DNA of 64,000 bases, from NCBI RefSeq assembly GCF_027158465.1, contig NZ_JAMKYL010000001.1, positions 744,001-808,000 on the forward strand, read 5' to 3'. The notes beneath the pieces are model-generated. The model was not told the origin of the DNA and made no database searches. It saw only the letters and a program-made list of their open reading frames with translations. The stretch is from Oxalobacter paeniformigenes. GTDB taxonomy: Bacteria > Pseudomonadota > Gammaproteobacteria > Burkholderiales > Burkholderiaceae_D. Made by a program: the position numbers and the translations under genes. Within the stretch, counting starts at the first letter, position 1, and each line of letters begins with the position of its first letter. Positions 52,812 through 61,195 of this stretch are shown here, in pieces.

Positions 52812-53312
52812 ATGAAAACGCAATACGGTATTTTTTGCGCTGCCGTCATGATGGCGGCATCATGCTGCTGTCAGGCTGCCGCTACCGACAAAACGGTACC
52901 TGAAAAACCTGAACAAACCATCATCCACAGCGAGACGCACAATCGCTTCAAAGGTGCGTCAGACTATTTCACTGGCGATGCCGAGATCGAAATGCTGTTT
53001 CAACCGACGGCGGAATTACCGGCATCCGGCGCCTATGTAACCTTCCAGCGCGGCGCACGAACGGCATGGCATACCCATCCTGCCGGACAAACCTTGCTGG
53101 TCGTCTCTGGCAAGGGACTGACGCAGGAATGGGGCAAACCGGTCGTCGTCATCGAAGCGGGCGATGTCGTCCGCTGCCCTGCCGGTATCAAACACTGGCA
53201 TGGCGCCGCTCCCGGCAGTACCATGACACATCTCGCCATTACCGGCGATGTGAACGGAAAAAACGTCGAGTGGCTGGAAAAAGTGAGCGACAGGCAATAT
53301 GCCGGACACTAG
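52812..53312 (+). CDS. Exported cupin protein
   Basis: Single-domain cupin of 166 residues with signal peptide (about 1-23, VMMAASCCCQAAA). Cupin motif 1 reads AWHTHPAGQTLLVVSGKG, with the two His metal ligands and an atypical Gln where Glu is usual. Motif 2 reads GDVVRCPAGIKHWHGA, with the third His. It most likely binds a divalent metal in the periplasm. The pairing with the CMD-like protein (40-bp gap) is seen widely and suggests joint action. Confidence 0.88.
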   Translation: MKTQYGIFCAAVMMAASCCCQAAATDKTVPEKPEQTIIHSETHNRFKGASDYFTGDAEIEMLFQPTAELPASGAYVTFQRGARTAWHTHPAGQTLLVVSGKGLTQEWGKPVVVIEAGDVVRCPAGIKHWHGAAPGSTMTHLAITGDVNGKNVEWLEKVSDRQYAGH

Positions 53313-53456
53313 TCCAGGGTATCCTTGTCCTCCAGCTTCGTAAGATTCTGTAAAACTCCTGTGCAGGATGATGGATTGCCGATATGCTTCCCGCATTTGT
53401 ATCTTCCGGCATCCCCAGTCCGGCACCAGTGCTTCCGTTTGGAGAACCGTTTTCCG

Positions 53457-54596
53457 ATGTTTCACCTCGTCGCCACCCTGATCGGCCTGTATGTCATCAT
53501 ACGATTCGTACCGCCCCTGCCGGTCGGAACGGTCTGGAAATGGCTCATTGCCGCCTTCATCTTCCTGATCGCGCAATACCATCTCCTCAATCGCATTTTT
53601 TCAGGCAGCATGGCCTCGCCTGAAATGCCGGTTCCGGTACTGATACTCGCAGGATGGCTGTTCGGTGGACTCTTGTTGCTGATGTTCTTGTTACTCGTCA
53701 GGGACATCGCCATACTTGCCATGCTGGCGATGCACAAGGCCGGACTGACGGGGACGACCTTGCGTTCAGGATACCGTACCGTACTGGTCATGGCACTGGT
53801 CGCCCTTTCACTATCCGCCTTCGGTGTCTGGCAAGCCATCCGCATTCCCGACATCCGTCGCGTCGATATCACATTAAAACGTCTGCCTGCCGCACTTGAC
53901 GGCATCAGACTGGTACAAATCACCGATCTGCATGCCAGCCGCCTGTTCAGCGAATCCTGGACACGCGCCGTCGTCGACAAAACCAACGCCATCCGTCCGG
54001 ATATCATCGTCATGACCGGCGACCTCGTCGACGGTACCCCCGCCAGCCGTGCCGCCGATGTCGCACCACTTGCCGACCTCAGGGCACGACTCGGTGTTTT
54101 CGCCGTCAGTGGCAATCACGAATATTATTCCGGTCATGACCAATGGCGACAGACATTTGCCCGACTGGGCCTGAATTTCCTTGAAAACGCCCATGTCCGG
54201 CTGACCGACCAGGGACAATGCCTGATTCTGGCCGGACTGTCCGACCCCGTCGCGATACGGTTCGGTCTGCCGACACCCGATCCCGACAAGACCCTTCGTG
54301 AAGTCTTGCCGGATGTTCCCGTCATCCTGCTTGCCCACCAGCCATCCGGTGCCGCCGCCCATGCGCAACAAGGCGTGGATCTGCAACTGTCCGGCCATAC
54401 CCATGGCGGCCAGATACTGGGATTGCACTGGATCACGCAAATGGCCAACGAAGGCTATATCTCCGGCCTGTACCCTATCGGCGACATGCAACTGTACGTC
54501 AGCAACGGTACAGGACTGTGGAGCGGCTTCCCGCTGCGGCTGGGCAAACCGTCCGAAATCACGGAAATCGTGCTGCATGCCCCGACAGGGAAATAA
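53457..54596 (+). CDS. Membrane-anchored metallophosphoesterase (YaeI-like)
   Basis: Calcineurin-like phosphoesterase of 379 residues. The N-terminal 140 residues form about four membrane helices (FHLVATLIGLYVIIRFV, LILAGWLFGGLLLLMFLLL, TVLVMALVALSLSAFGVW). The catalytic domain has VQITDLHASRL, VMTGDLVDGTP, VSGNHEYYSG, LLAHQPSG and LSGHTHGGQI, the full two-metal site. This layout is shared with YaeI/YkuE-like enzymes proposed to hydrolyse UDP-2,3-diacylglucosamine or other phospho-lipids; the substrate here is unproven. Start ATG 53457; its GGAG is 14 nt upstream, longer than ideal. Confidence 0.88.
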   Translation: MFHLVATLIGLYVIIRFVPPLPVGTVWKWLIAAFIFLIAQYHLLNRIFSGSMASPEMPVPVLILAGWLFGGLLLLMFLLLVRDIAILAMLAMHKAGLTGTTLRSGYRTVLVMALVALSLSAFGVWQAIRIPDIRRVDITLKRLPAALDGIRLVQITDLHASRLFSESWTRAVVDKTNAIRPDIIVMTGDLVDGTPASRAADVAPLADLRARLGVFAVSGNHEYYSGHDQWRQTFARLGLNFLENAHVRLTDQGQCLILAGLSDPVAIRFGLPTPDPDKTLREVLPDVPVILLAHQPSGAAAHAQQGVDLQLSGHTHGGQILGLHWITQMANEGYISGLYPIGDMQLYVSNGTGLWSGFPLRLGKPSEITEIVLHAPTGK

Positions 54597-54791
54597 TCGT
54601 CCGGATACGCCATATCCTCCTCTTCCATCTCCCGCGCCATGGTATCGTTCATCATGCCGTATCCCGGACTTTCCCGTCTTTCCTTCATCCTGTCCACCCT
54701 GCCAGCCATGCATACATTTTTTCGTGAGTGAAAAAACGCTTCAGTATCATGAAGTGACACCCGTTTTCTGCAATCTCCATACAAAACGGCA

Positions 54792-54821
54792 TTGACAAAA
54801 TACTTCGCATGCGAATAATAT
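54792..54821 (+). promoter_or_regulatory. Promoter with embedded MarR-type operator, unit 1
   Basis: TTGACA (54792-54797), 18 bp, TAATAT (54816-54821). Between them lies the perfect palindrome TTCGCATGCGAA (54804-54815), ideally placed for repression by the MarR protein encoded just downstream. Confidence 0.75.
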
Positions 54822-54858
54822 GCGCCAGAACTTTTAGCAATCTAACAGTGAACACCGA

Positions 54859-55332
54859 ATGTCCGGAAACGATCGCTCCCTTATGGAACTGATGATTACC
54901 CTGACACAAGTCTCGCGCGCCTACAAGGCGGTGTGCGACAGGCTTGCATCCCGTTTCGGGCTGACCCAAGCCATTGCATGGCCAATCGTCGCCATCAGCC
55001 GTCTTGGCGATGGTGTGCGCCCCGGCGTGATCGCCGAGGCGGTCGGCATCGAACCCTCTTCCGTCGTCCGTCTGATCGACCAGCTGGTCGCAGCCGGCCT
55101 GATCGAACGACGCGAGGATATCAACGACCGTCGCGCACGGCTTTTGTTTTTGACCGAAAAAGGACGTGAAAAGGTTCGTGAATTCGAGGCTGCGCTCGCA
55201 CCGCTGCGCCGCAAACTCCTGCACGGCCTGACCGAGGCTGAACTCGACGTCTGCATGCACGTCTTCAAAACGCTCGGCCAATCCATCGAACGACACAGAA
55301 TCGCACAGAAACAGCATGATCAAGTTGCCTGA
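54859..55332 (+). CDS. MarR-family regulator, unit 1
   Basis: MarR-type winged-helix repressor of 157 residues. The core shows ITLTQVSRAYKAVCDRLASR as dimer helix, IAEAVGIEPSSVVRLIDQLVAAGLI as recognition helix-turn-helix, and REDINDRRARLLFLTEKG, the DxRxR wing. It overlaps the FUSC gene by 17 bp, so the two are translationally coupled, and it probably represses its own operon through the palindrome at 54804. Confidence 0.93.
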   Translation: MSGNDRSLMELMITLTQVSRAYKAVCDRLASRFGLTQAIAWPIVAISRLGDGVRPGVIAEAVGIEPSSVVRLIDQLVAAGLIERREDINDRRARLLFLTEKGREKVREFEAALAPLRRKLLHGLTEAELDVCMHVFKTLGQSIERHRIAQKQHDQVA

Positions 55333-57451
55333 CCGGGAAGAATTCATCTTTTCCCTGAAAAGTTTTGTCGGCGCCATGATGGCCTTGTATCTGGCGTTCC
55401 GTATCGGCCTGCCTCGCCCGTTCTGGGCGCCGCTGACTGCCTATGTCGTTTCGCAGCCACTGGCGGGAGCCGTCCGTTCCAAGGCACTCTACCGTGTCAT
55501 CGGCACGATTATCGGTGCGCTGGCGATCGTGACCCTGATTCCGACATTCGTCAATTACACCGGCATGTTCGCGCTGGTCATGGGCGGCTGGTTCGGATTT
55601 TGCCTGTTCATGTCGCTGATGGACAGGACGCCGCGTTCATACGCTTTCCTGCTGGGGGGCTATACCGTCGGTTTCGTCGCTATGCCCGCACTGGCCGACA
55701 TGTCCACTTTCAATATTTCGGGCATTTTCGATGTCGCGCTGGCACGCTCTGAGGAAATCATCCTGGGGGTGCTGTGTTCCACCCTGGTACACAGCCTTGT
55801 CCTGCCCAAAGGTATCGGCAGCGTGATCCTCAAACGTCTCGACCAGGTATTGAGCGACGGCCAGCAATGGGTCAACAATATCCTGACATCGGCAAAGACC
55901 GGCGGCGAAAGCCGGATGGATATCAACAAGCTGGCGCTGATCATCACCGAATTGCGTATCATGTCCACCCATTTGCCCTATGACACGGACAATGTACGCT
56001 GGACATCCAATATCGTACGTTCCATGCAGGACCGCTTTTCCACACTTGTCCCTGTCCTCTCGGCGATAGAAGACCGGCTGCATGTCCTGTACAACAGCAA
56101 TCAGGGTACCTTGCCGGATGAATGGCAAAAACTGCTGACCGATATTTCCGACTGGATCGCGCGCGGTGCCGAAGACGACCGGCCCGAAAACGCCATCCGT
56201 CTGAGACGCCGCATCGACCGCATCATTCCCGTACTCAACAGCGAATCGCACTGGGAAGATATGCTGCTGGCCAATCTGGGAACGGAACTATACCGTCTGG
56301 TCGATATCTGCGAAGACTGTTTCGACTTGCGCCGCAAGGTCGATATCGGTCTGAAAGGTGAAATGCCGCCTAACGAAATGCGTGAACCGAAAGTATCGAC
56401 CATGACGCTTTACGTCGATCGCAAACTGGCGCTTTCCTCGGCTTTCGCCACAGCCATGTCCATGATCGTTTCCTGCCTGTTCTGGGCCGCCTCCGGCTGG
56501 CCGACAGGATTTGCCGCACCGATGATGGCAGGGATGTACTGCATGTTCTTCTCGACATTCGACAATCCGGTACCGATCCTGAAAACCCAGTTCTACTGTA
56601 CCCTACTCTCCAGTCCGGTATCGGGCATTTATCTGCTCTGGCTGTTGCCGTCCGCACACAGCTTCGAAATGCTGATGCTGCTGCTCGCACCGTTCCTGAT
56701 CTGGTTCGGCACCTATCTCTCCAAACCGGCCACTGCCGTGAAGGTCATTCCGTTCATGTTCACTGTACTGGCGACACTGACCATGTTCGATATGGATTCA
56801 GCCAATATGACCTCATACATCAACTCCCAGATCAGCCAGGCCATCGGTGTCGGTTCGGCCGCCATTTTCATGGCCATATTCCGTACCGCCAGTGTCGATT
56901 CGCTTATCCGCAGGCTGGTTCATTCTATCTGGGAAGACATCTCCAGACTCGGTTATGCCGTCAGGGCACCGTCCGTCGTCGCCGTCACTGTCAAGATGGT
57001 CGACGGCATCAGTCTGCTGGCTCCCCGCCTTGCGCTGGCGACCAAAACCGGCATGGCCGACCATCCCGGCGTGATGGCCGCCACGAATATCCTGTCCGAC
57101 CTGCGCGTCGGGCTGAACATGACACGCCTTTTGCGTACGGAAACCAAGCTGGAACACCAGAACCTGAGCGTCCGCCCCGTACTGGAACGTCTCTCGGAAT
57201 ACTACCGGCATGAGAAAAAAACGAGGGATGTCGCGACAGAAGGACTCCTCGATGAAATCGACATGACCCTCTACCGCATGGCAAACGCCACTGGCCCACA
57301 TCTCCAGCAAAGCCAGGCAATTGCCGCACTGACCGGTATCCGGCGCGATCTCTTCCCGGACGCGCTCCCTTATTCACCGTCATCGGTCAGCTTCCGGCAT
57401 GCCGAAAACATCCGGCAGCAACCCCCTGACAAGACCCCGAACAACCCGTAA
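55316..57451 (+). CDS. FUSC-family efflux protein (AaeB-like), unit 1
   Basis: Inner-membrane protein of 711 residues with two sets of about five to six membrane helices separated by cytoplasmic domains (FUSC architecture). It starts with SLKSFVGAMMALYLAFRIGLPRPFWAPLTAYVVS, the typical N-terminal FUSC motif; the second membrane set begins near SSAFATAMSMIVSCLFWAASGW. AaeB relatives export aromatic acids such as p-hydroxybenzoate, or fusaric acid. This unit lacks its own DUF1656, HlyD and outer-membrane genes and may share those of unit 2. Confidence 0.9.
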   Translation: MIKLPDREEFIFSLKSFVGAMMALYLAFRIGLPRPFWAPLTAYVVSQPLAGAVRSKALYRVIGTIIGALAIVTLIPTFVNYTGMFALVMGGWFGFCLFMSLMDRTPRSYAFLLGGYTVGFVAMPALADMSTFNISGIFDVALARSEEIILGVLCSTLVHSLVLPKGIGSVILKRLDQVLSDGQQWVNNILTSAKTGGESRMDINKLALIITELRIMSTHLPYDTDNVRWTSNIVRSMQDRFSTLVPVLSAIEDRLHVLYNSNQGTLPDEWQKLLTDISDWIARGAEDDRPENAIRLRRRIDRIIPVLNSESHWEDMLLANLGTELYRLVDICEDCFDLRRKVDIGLKGEMPPNEMREPKVSTMTLYVDRKLALSSAFATAMSMIVSCLFWAASGWPTGFAAPMMAGMYCMFFSTFDNPVPILKTQFYCTLLSSPVSGIYLLWLLPSAHSFEMLMLLLAPFLIWFGTYLSKPATAVKVIPFMFTVLATLTMFDMDSANMTSYINSQISQAIGVGSAAIFMAIFRTASVDSLIRRLVHSIWEDISRLGYAVRAPSVVAVTVKMVDGISLLAPRLALATKTGMADHPGVMAATNILSDLRVGLNMTRLLRTETKLEHQNLSVRPVLERLSEYYRHEKKTRDVATEGLLDEIDMTLYRMANATGPHLQQSQAIAALTGIRRDLFPDALPYSPSSVSFRHAENIRQQPPDKTPNNP

Positions 57452-57482
57452 AACTTACCTGTCCGGCACCTTCATCAACCTA

Positions 57483-57551
57483 TTGACACAACTGGTTGAA
57501 ATGATAATATTTACAACCTTAATATTTGACATGCAAATTATTTACATGTAA
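57483..57551 (+). promoter_or_regulatory. Promoter region with palindrome at the start codon, unit 2
   Basis: TTGACA (57483-57488) with TAATAT (57505-57510) at 16 bp gives a good promoter. A second TTGACA begins at 57526. The perfect palindrome TTACATGTAA (57542-57551) includes the first base of the marR start codon; an imperfect CATG...CATG repeat surrounds it. A MarR repressor site is likely. No Shine-Dalgarno is visible before the ATG. Confidence 0.65.
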
Positions 57552-58009
57552 TGGAAACTCCAGACCAGTTATTCATGCGTTTCACGAGTGTTCTCACCCG
57601 AGTGGCACGTGCCTACAAAACGTCTGCCGACAGGGTCGCCTCGCAGCATGGTTTGTCACAGGCCACGGCATGGCCTGCTGTCATGATCGACCAGATGGGC
57701 GATGGCGTCCGTCCTGGCGAAGTCGCCGAAGCGCTTGGACTCGACCCTTCTTCCGTCGTCAGGGTGATCGATCAGCTGATCGCCGCCGAGCTGCTCATTC
57801 GCGAGGAAGATGCCAACGACCGGCGCGCCCGCCTGCTGACCCTGACGGAAAACGGCCGTCAGCGCGTCCGTGAAATCGGACAGGCCATGCGGCCGTTCCG
57901 GCGTACATTGTTCCAGGATATCGACCGCGAAGAACTTGAAACGGCGATGCGGGTACTGGAAAAACTCCGTTTGGCAATTATCAGGCGCGACAAGACGACA
58001 TCATGCTGA
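57551..58009 (+). CDS. MarR-family regulator, unit 2
   Basis: MarR-type repressor of 152 residues, clearly related to the regulator at 54859: VLTRVARAYKTSADRVASQHG matches its dimer helix, EVAEALGLDPSSVVRVIDQLI its recognition helix, and REEDANDRRARLLTLTENG its wing. ATG 57551 has no ribosome binding site and lies at the end of a palindrome; initiation at the internal ATG 57584 is possible. It overlaps the following FUSC gene by 7 bp. Confidence 0.92.
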   Translation: METPDQLFMRFTSVLTRVARAYKTSADRVASQHGLSQATAWPAVMIDQMGDGVRPGEVAEALGLDPSSVVRVIDQLIAAELLIREEDANDRRARLLTLTENGRQRVREIGQAMRPFRRTLFQDIDREELETAMRVLEKLRLAIIRRDKTTSC

Positions 58010-60066
58010 AGGCTTTCCTGCAAAAACCGACTGCCGACGAACTGTTGTTCGCCTTCAAATGCCTGCTGGCCGCGATCATGGCGCTTTATATCGCCCTGCG
58101 GATCGGTCTGCCACGTCCATTCTGGGCACCGATGGCGACCTGCATCATTTCGCAATCCATGTCCGGCAGCGTTTTCGTACGTGCTTCCTCGCGTTTGATC
58201 GGCACACTGGTCGGTACGGTAGTCGCCGTTTTGTTGCTGATTTCCTTTATCAACTACACCTTTCTGCTCTGTTTTCTCATTGCGCTGTGGGTCGGCACCT
58301 GCATGTACTTTTCGATGCTCAAACGCACCACAGATGCCTATGTCTTTACCGTGGCGGGCTTTACCGTACCGGTCATCATTTACGGCATCATCGGCGATAT
58401 CGAGCTGATCAATGTCCAGGATGTCACCGATATGGCGATCGCACGTGCCGAAGAAACCGGTATCGGTTTCTTTTCCGCCATCGTGGTGCACAGCCTGTTC
58501 TTCCCGCGCTCCATTGGTCCTGTCGTCGTCCGCAGAATGGACGAAGTCTGGAAAAGCATCCGCCAGTGGACAGCATCCGTCCTGCAGGGACATGCGACCG
58601 CAAACGACTCGCCACGGACCAATGCCACCCGCATCATCACCGATTTGCGGGTGCTCTCGGCCAATCTGCCGTTCGATGCCTCAAACGAACGCTGGGCAGT
58701 CGCCAACATCCGCCTGCTTCAGGATCGCCTGACGGTCATGATTCCCGTGATTTCCTCGATCGAAGACAGCATCTCCACCCTGCAAAAAGCAGGCAAACTC
58801 CCAGGATACTGGAAATATCTGCTCGACAACATCGCCGTCTGGATCGAACAGGACAATGTCACACCGGAAAGCGCGCAATGGCTTCGCGAACGTATCCGGA
58901 GCGGATTGCCGAAAATCACACCGCAATCCACCTGGGATGAAACCATGATCATCCGTCTGGCATCGGATCTCGGAAAACTGATTTCCTACTGCGAAAGCCG
59001 TGCGGACCAGCGCCGCGCCATTGACGCCTGCATCAGCGGCAAGGCGACCGTCATGCCGAAAACCGCCCCTGTTTCGCTGACCGAACTGCACAAGGATCGC
59101 AGACTGGCATTTTTCGTTTCGGCATCGGCTGTTTTCACCATCACCATCGTTTCCCTCATGTGGGTCGTCAGTGGCTGGAATGCCGGTTTCTGCGCCCCGA
59201 TGATGACCAGCATTTTCTATCTGTCCTTCATCCGTAACGACAATTCCGTCCGCGCCATGAAAATCGTGCTGCTGTTCACGATCTATTCGCTGTTGCCTGC
59301 GGGCATTTATCTGCTGGTCGTGCTGTACAGCACCCATTCTTTTGAAACACTCATGCTGCTGCTGGGACCGTGCATCGTTTTCGTCGGGATATTCATGGCA
59401 CGTCCCGCCACAGGGCTGGGTGCCACCATTTTCATGATGGGCATCTGGTCAACGCTCACCATGTACGATCTGGATATGGCAAACGCCACCTCGTTCATCA
59501 ATGGCCAATCCTTCGCACAATGCTTCGGTATCGTCATGGCTCTGCTTTCGGCCATGATTTTCCGTTCCTTCGATGCGGAATGGACGACACGCCGCCTGCT
59601 CAACAGCCTTTCCGAGGAAATTTCCCGTCTGTCGCAGTCAGCCAAATCACCGTCGGTCATCCAGACGACCGTCCGCATGATCGACCGGATCAGCGTACTT
59701 GCGCCCCGTCTTTCCGCTTTCGGCGACGAAAAGGAAAACATCATCTCCGGACTGTTCCGCGAACTGCGTATCGGCATGAACATGGTATACCTGATGCACA
59801 TGCGTTCGCGTCTTGAACGCAACGGCATCGCCATCCAGCCGCTTCTGCAGGCGCTGTCCGCCTATTTTTCCAAGCGTGACCATAAAACGGACGAACAGAC
59901 GGCCCTGCTCGAACAGATAGACAATACATTGCAAAAAGTCTGCCACATGTCCTCGACCGTCCGCCAGAACGCCGCCATTGCGGCCATCGCCGGCATCCGT
60001 CAGGACCTGTTCCCCAAGGCACACCCCTATTACCCTCAAACCCTGATTCCCAAGGAGATTGTATGA
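58003..60066 (+). CDS. FUSC-family efflux protein (AaeB-like), unit 2
   Basis: Inner-membrane FUSC protein of 687 residues and a paralogue of the one at 55316; their openings (MALYIALRIGLPRPFWAPMA versus MALYLAFRIGLPRPFWAPLT) are nearly the same. It again has two membrane blocks, the second from about 365 (VSASAVFTITIVSLMWVVSGW). It is the inner-membrane pump of a complete tripartite set, followed with 4-nt overlap by DUF1656, then HlyD and OMF genes. Likely substrates are aromatic acids. Confidence 0.92.
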   Translation: MLKAFLQKPTADELLFAFKCLLAAIMALYIALRIGLPRPFWAPMATCIISQSMSGSVFVRASSRLIGTLVGTVVAVLLLISFINYTFLLCFLIALWVGTCMYFSMLKRTTDAYVFTVAGFTVPVIIYGIIGDIELINVQDVTDMAIARAEETGIGFFSAIVVHSLFFPRSIGPVVVRRMDEVWKSIRQWTASVLQGHATANDSPRTNATRIITDLRVLSANLPFDASNERWAVANIRLLQDRLTVMIPVISSIEDSISTLQKAGKLPGYWKYLLDNIAVWIEQDNVTPESAQWLRERIRSGLPKITPQSTWDETMIIRLASDLGKLISYCESRADQRRAIDACISGKATVMPKTAPVSLTELHKDRRLAFFVSASAVFTITIVSLMWVVSGWNAGFCAPMMTSIFYLSFIRNDNSVRAMKIVLLFTIYSLLPAGIYLLVVLYSTHSFETLMLLLGPCIVFVGIFMARPATGLGATIFMMGIWSTLTMYDLDMANATSFINGQSFAQCFGIVMALLSAMIFRSFDAEWTTRRLLNSLSEEISRLSQSAKSPSVIQTTVRMIDRISVLAPRLSAFGDEKENIISGLFRELRIGMNMVYLMHMRSRLERNGIAIQPLLQALSAYFSKRDHKTDEQTALLEQIDNTLQKVCHMSSTVRQNAAIAAIAGIRQDLFPKAHPYYPQTLIPKEIV

Positions 60067-60272
60067 CTGGTGAATTCAGTTTCTTCGGTATGTATTTTCC
60101 ATGGCTGATGCTGACATCGCTGCTGGCGCTCGTCGCCACCCGATTGATCAGCATCTTTCTGGCGCGCATCGGTTTCTACCGCCATGTCTGGCATCCCCCA
60201 TTGTTCGATGTCGCGCTGTTTCTCGTCGTACTCGGAATTTTCGTCACTTTGTTTAATCTTGGCAGGTCTTGA
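60063..60272 (+). CDS. DUF1656 small membrane protein (AaeX-like)
   Basis: Two-helix membrane protein of 69 residues (FFGMYFPWLMLTSLLALVAT; LFDVALFLVVLGIFVTLFNL). DUF1656/AaeX proteins regularly sit between FUSC pump and HlyD adaptor genes in aae-type operons; their task is unknown but a role in complex assembly is likely. It overlaps the pump gene by 4 nt and ends 2 bp before the HlyD gene. Confidence 0.92.
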   Translation: MTGEFSFFGMYFPWLMLTSLLALVATRLISIFLARIGFYRHVWHPPLFDVALFLVVLGIFVTLFNLGRS

Positions 60273-60274
60273 TT

Positions 60275-61186
60275 ATGTTTTCCAAAATATCCCTCTCCAC
60301 CGTCAGGCGCTATCTGGTCACCCTGGCTGTCGTGCTGGCCGCACTGTTCATCGGCTGGCGTCTCTGGATACATTATGAGAACGACCCCTGGACCCGTGAT
60401 GGCCGTATCAAGGCTGACGTGGTGCAGGTCGCTCCTGATGTATCCGGTCAGGTTACAAAAATCAATGTTATCGACAACCAGACGGTCAATGTCGGCGATG
60501 TACTTTTCGAAATCGATACCGCCCGTTTCGAGCTGGCGCTCCGTCAGGCCAAGGCTGCCGAGGAATCCGCCCGTGTCACACTGGCGCAGGCCATCCGCGA
60601 AGCAAAACGTAACCGCGAACTGAAAGACCTGGTCGCAACCGAAGTGACCGAACAGGGGCAATCCCGTGTCGAAGAGGCACAGGCCGCCCTGCTTGAAGCT
60701 ATCGTGAACCGGGACAAGGCACAACTTGATCTGGATCGTACCAAAGTCGTCGCTGCCGTAGACGGCATCGTCACCAACCTCAATCTGCGTGTCGGTTCCT
60801 ATGTCACGGTCAGCACGCCGGTCATGGCACTCGTCGATCGCAACTCCTACTACGCCGAAGGATACTTCGAGGAAACGAAATTGCCGAACATCGCCGAAGG
60901 CAACCGCGCGACTGTTCGCCTCATGAGTGATGATGAAGTGCTTGAAGGTCATGTCCACAGCATCTCCCGCGGTATCGAAGATCGTGAAAGAACCACCGGC
61001 GGAAAACTCATGCAGAACATCAATCCGGCTTTCAACTGGGTTCGTCTCGTCCAGCGTATTCCGGTCCGTGTCGAACTCGACAAGATTCCGGACAATATCA
61101 AGCTGGTATCGGGACAGACCGTCACTATCGAGGTCTTCCCGTCCGAAAAGGTCACCGTCGCCAAAAACGACAAACCGGCACAATAA
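60275..61186 (+). CDS. HlyD/AaeA-type membrane fusion protein
   Basis: Periplasmic adaptor of 303 residues linking the FUSC pump to the outer-membrane channel. One N-terminal anchor (about 13-31, YLVTLAVVLAALFIGWRLW), then the biotinyl-lipoyl half VVQVAPDVSGQVTKINVIDN, a short coiled-coil hairpin (about 85-150), the second lipoyl half, and a beta-barrel with YAEGYFEETKLPNIAEGN. Very close in layout to E. coli AaeA (310 residues). ATG 60275 has AGG at 8 nt; a TTG at 60269 overlapping the DUF1656 stop is possible. Confidence 0.93.
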   Translation: MFSKISLSTVRRYLVTLAVVLAALFIGWRLWIHYENDPWTRDGRIKADVVQVAPDVSGQVTKINVIDNQTVNVGDVLFEIDTARFELALRQAKAAEESARVTLAQAIREAKRNRELKDLVATEVTEQGQSRVEEAQAALLEAIVNRDKAQLDLDRTKVVAAVDGIVTNLNLRVGSYVTVSTPVMALVDRNSYYAEGYFEETKLPNIAEGNRATVRLMSDDEVLEGHVHSISRGIEDRERTTGGKLMQNINPAFNWVRLVQRIPVRVELDKIPDNIKLVSGQTVTIEVFPSEKVTVAKNDKPAQ

Positions 61187-61195
61187 GGATTGGCC

